Positions 6,713 to 7,372 of a stretch of 7,372 bases of DNA are shown piece after piece; position 1 is the stretch's first letter; every line of letters begins with the position of its first letter. This DNA comes from Deltaproteobacteria bacterium (GTDB taxonomy: Bacteria; Desulfobacterota; Desulfuromonadia; Desulfuromonadales; BM103). The position numbers and the translations under genes were made by a program. The notes beneath the pieces are model-generated. The model did no database searches and was not told where the DNA came from. It saw only the letters and a program-made list of their open reading frames with translations. The stretch spans positions 1 to 7,372 of the forward strand of contig JAFDBW010000186.1 in assembly GCA_019313105.1 (NCBI GenBank). Direction: 5' to 3'.

Positions 6713-7234
6713 ATGAAGAAACTCGTTTACCACATTCATCGCACCTTTGCCTTTTTTGAAGACTGGAGTCTCTTCATCACGGTGATGGTCGCCCTGCTGG
6801 TGGCAATCGCCAACGTTATGCTGCGCAAACTGACCAGCGACGTAAACCTTTACTGGTCGGACGAGGTGGTCCGCAAGACGATCTTCTTCACCACCTATGT
6901 CGGCTGCATTGCAGCAATTCGTAATCGCTCGCTGATCCGCATCGATGCCCTGCCGCAACTCTTTCCGTTCATGAAGAAACCGCTGACCCTGCTTAATCAC
7001 CTCGGGGTGCTGGTTTTTTCCGGCTTCATGGTGTACCTCGGCTGCTCCCTGGCCGTCCTGGTCTACAATGACCAGTTCGCCAAAACCGCGTCCCTGCAGA
7101 TACCCGAGTGGTATTTCTATGCCTTGTTCCCGGTCATGGGTGTAATGATGTTCATCCGCACCCTGATCGTCATGGTCGAGGACTGGTGCGGCATCGACCT
7201 CAGCAAGCCGCCAAGCAGGGATGGGGAGGTCTGA
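6713..7234 (+). CDS. TRAP transporter small membrane subunit (DctQ type)
   Basis: This four-helix subunit pairs with the large DctM-type subunit and is needed for TRAP transport. At 173 residues it is a normal length. Hydrophobic helices are at about 18-37, 54-70, 91-117 and 134-155. Family signs are YWSDEVVRK (47-55; Trp48 and Glu51 match the usual WxEE/ExxR motif before the second helix), SLIRIDAL (73-80, matching the usual HIxxD) and LQIPEWYFYALFP (128-140, the IPxWxxYxxxP before the last helix). An in-frame TGA at 6704-6706 and the absence of another start codon fix the ATG at 6713. Its ribosome binding site is poor (only GAG about 8 bases upstream), in contrast to the receptor gene, which supports lower expression. 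The stop overlaps the next start by one base (TGATG). Confidence 0.93.
   Translation: MKKLVYHIHRTFAFFEDWSLFITVMVALLVAIANVMLRKLTSDVNLYWSDEVVRKTIFFTTYVGCIAAIRNRSLIRIDALPQLFPFMKKPLTLLNHLGVLVFSGFMVYLGCSLAVLVYNDQFAKTASLQIPEWYFYALFPVMGVMMFIRTLIVMVEDWCGIDLSKPPSRDGEV
7223..7229 (+). promoter_or_regulatory. Ribosome binding site of the large TRAP subunit
   Basis: GGGGAGG lies inside the last codons of the DctQ-type gene, ending 4 bases before the ATG at 7234. With the TGATG overlap it indicates coupled translation of the two membrane subunits and decides the start of the downstream gene. Confidence 0.75.
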
Positions 7235-7372
7235 TGGAGACCAACTACCTAGTCATACTGGCGCTTCTGATCGGCTGCCTGGCCTCGACGGTCCCGGTGT
7301 TCATGGCGCTCTTCTTCACCGGCATGGTCGGTCTGGTCTGGATTGCCGGGATTGACCCGCAGATCGTTGTCG
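7234..7372 (+). CDS. TRAP transporter large membrane subunit (DctM type), N-terminal fragment
   Basis: Only the first 46 codons are inside the window; the family normally has about 425-440 residues. The visible part begins METNYLVILALLIGCL, continues through a Pro-Val (PVFMAL) step and a second hydrophobic stretch (FFTGMVGLVWIAG), and reaches DPQIVV at the edge. Two closely spaced hydrophobic segments with a proline between them are typical of the DctM N-terminus. This subunit forms the translocation channel and ion-coupling site. Identification rests on this fragment plus its position directly after the DctQ-type gene, with a one-base TGATG overlap and a GGGGAGG ribosome binding site. Confidence 0.87.
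   Translation, partial: METNYLVILALLIGCLASTVPVFMALFFTGMVGLVWIAGIDPQIVV

Noticed and set aside
1..7372. CRISPR array, tRNA/rRNA genes, insertion sequence, phage or defence genes
   Set aside because: No regularly spaced repeats, RNA-gene signatures, transposase-like reading frames or terminal repeats were seen. Genes fill both arms with ordinary transporter operons.

Overview
The window looks like chromosomal DNA from a Gram-negative bacterium. The main evidence is an outer-membrane TolC-type factor, a periplasmic lipoprotein adaptor and a periplasmic TRAP solute receptor. Coding sequence is moderately GC-rich, while the one large intergenic gap is strikingly AT-rich. Motif style in the RND permease (a PREEEPQI stretch after the first membrane helix, a WDGEWHITLEVFRDLG stretch before the eighth) and in the TolC-like protein recalls Desulfuromonas/Geobacter-type Desulfobacterota. 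That taxonomic guess is from memory of these families and is only moderately confident. All coding sequence appears intact; I re-read the minus strand codon by codon from 2808 to 1 and found no stop or frameshift.

Left block (1-5194, minus strand): a complete tripartite RND efflux operon, transcribed right to left in the order outer-membrane factor (5194-3845), periplasmic adaptor lipoprotein (3848-2805) and inner-membrane RND permease (2808 to beyond base 1). Each junction is a 4-base ATGA stop/start overlap, so the three subunits are probably translationally coupled. The permease has the double aspartate of proton-driven drug-type pumps in its fourth helix. Its last part (most of TM8 through TM12) lies outside the window.

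Middle (5195-5558): an AT-rich gap of about 360 bases between the divergent start codons. It must hold the promoters of both operons. It contains several short palindromes and inverted repeats that could be operators, one weak sigma70-like promoter facing right, and a strong ribosome binding site for the receptor gene. I see no gene and no RNA gene in it.

Right block (5559-7372, plus strand): a tripartite TRAP transporter operon in the order periplasmic receptor (DctP type), small membrane subunit (DctQ type) and large membrane subunit (DctM type, only the first 46 codons in the window). A strong intrinsic terminator stands between the receptor and the membrane subunits and probably sets an excess of receptor over permease. 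Receptor and transporter together would import an organic acid or similar solute using an ion gradient; the substrate cannot be read from the sequence.

The two operons are back to back with no local regulator gene visible. Nothing in the window clearly points to a previously undescribed system. The points most worth a second look are the divergent receptor sequence, the intra-operon terminator, and the palindromes in the shared control region.
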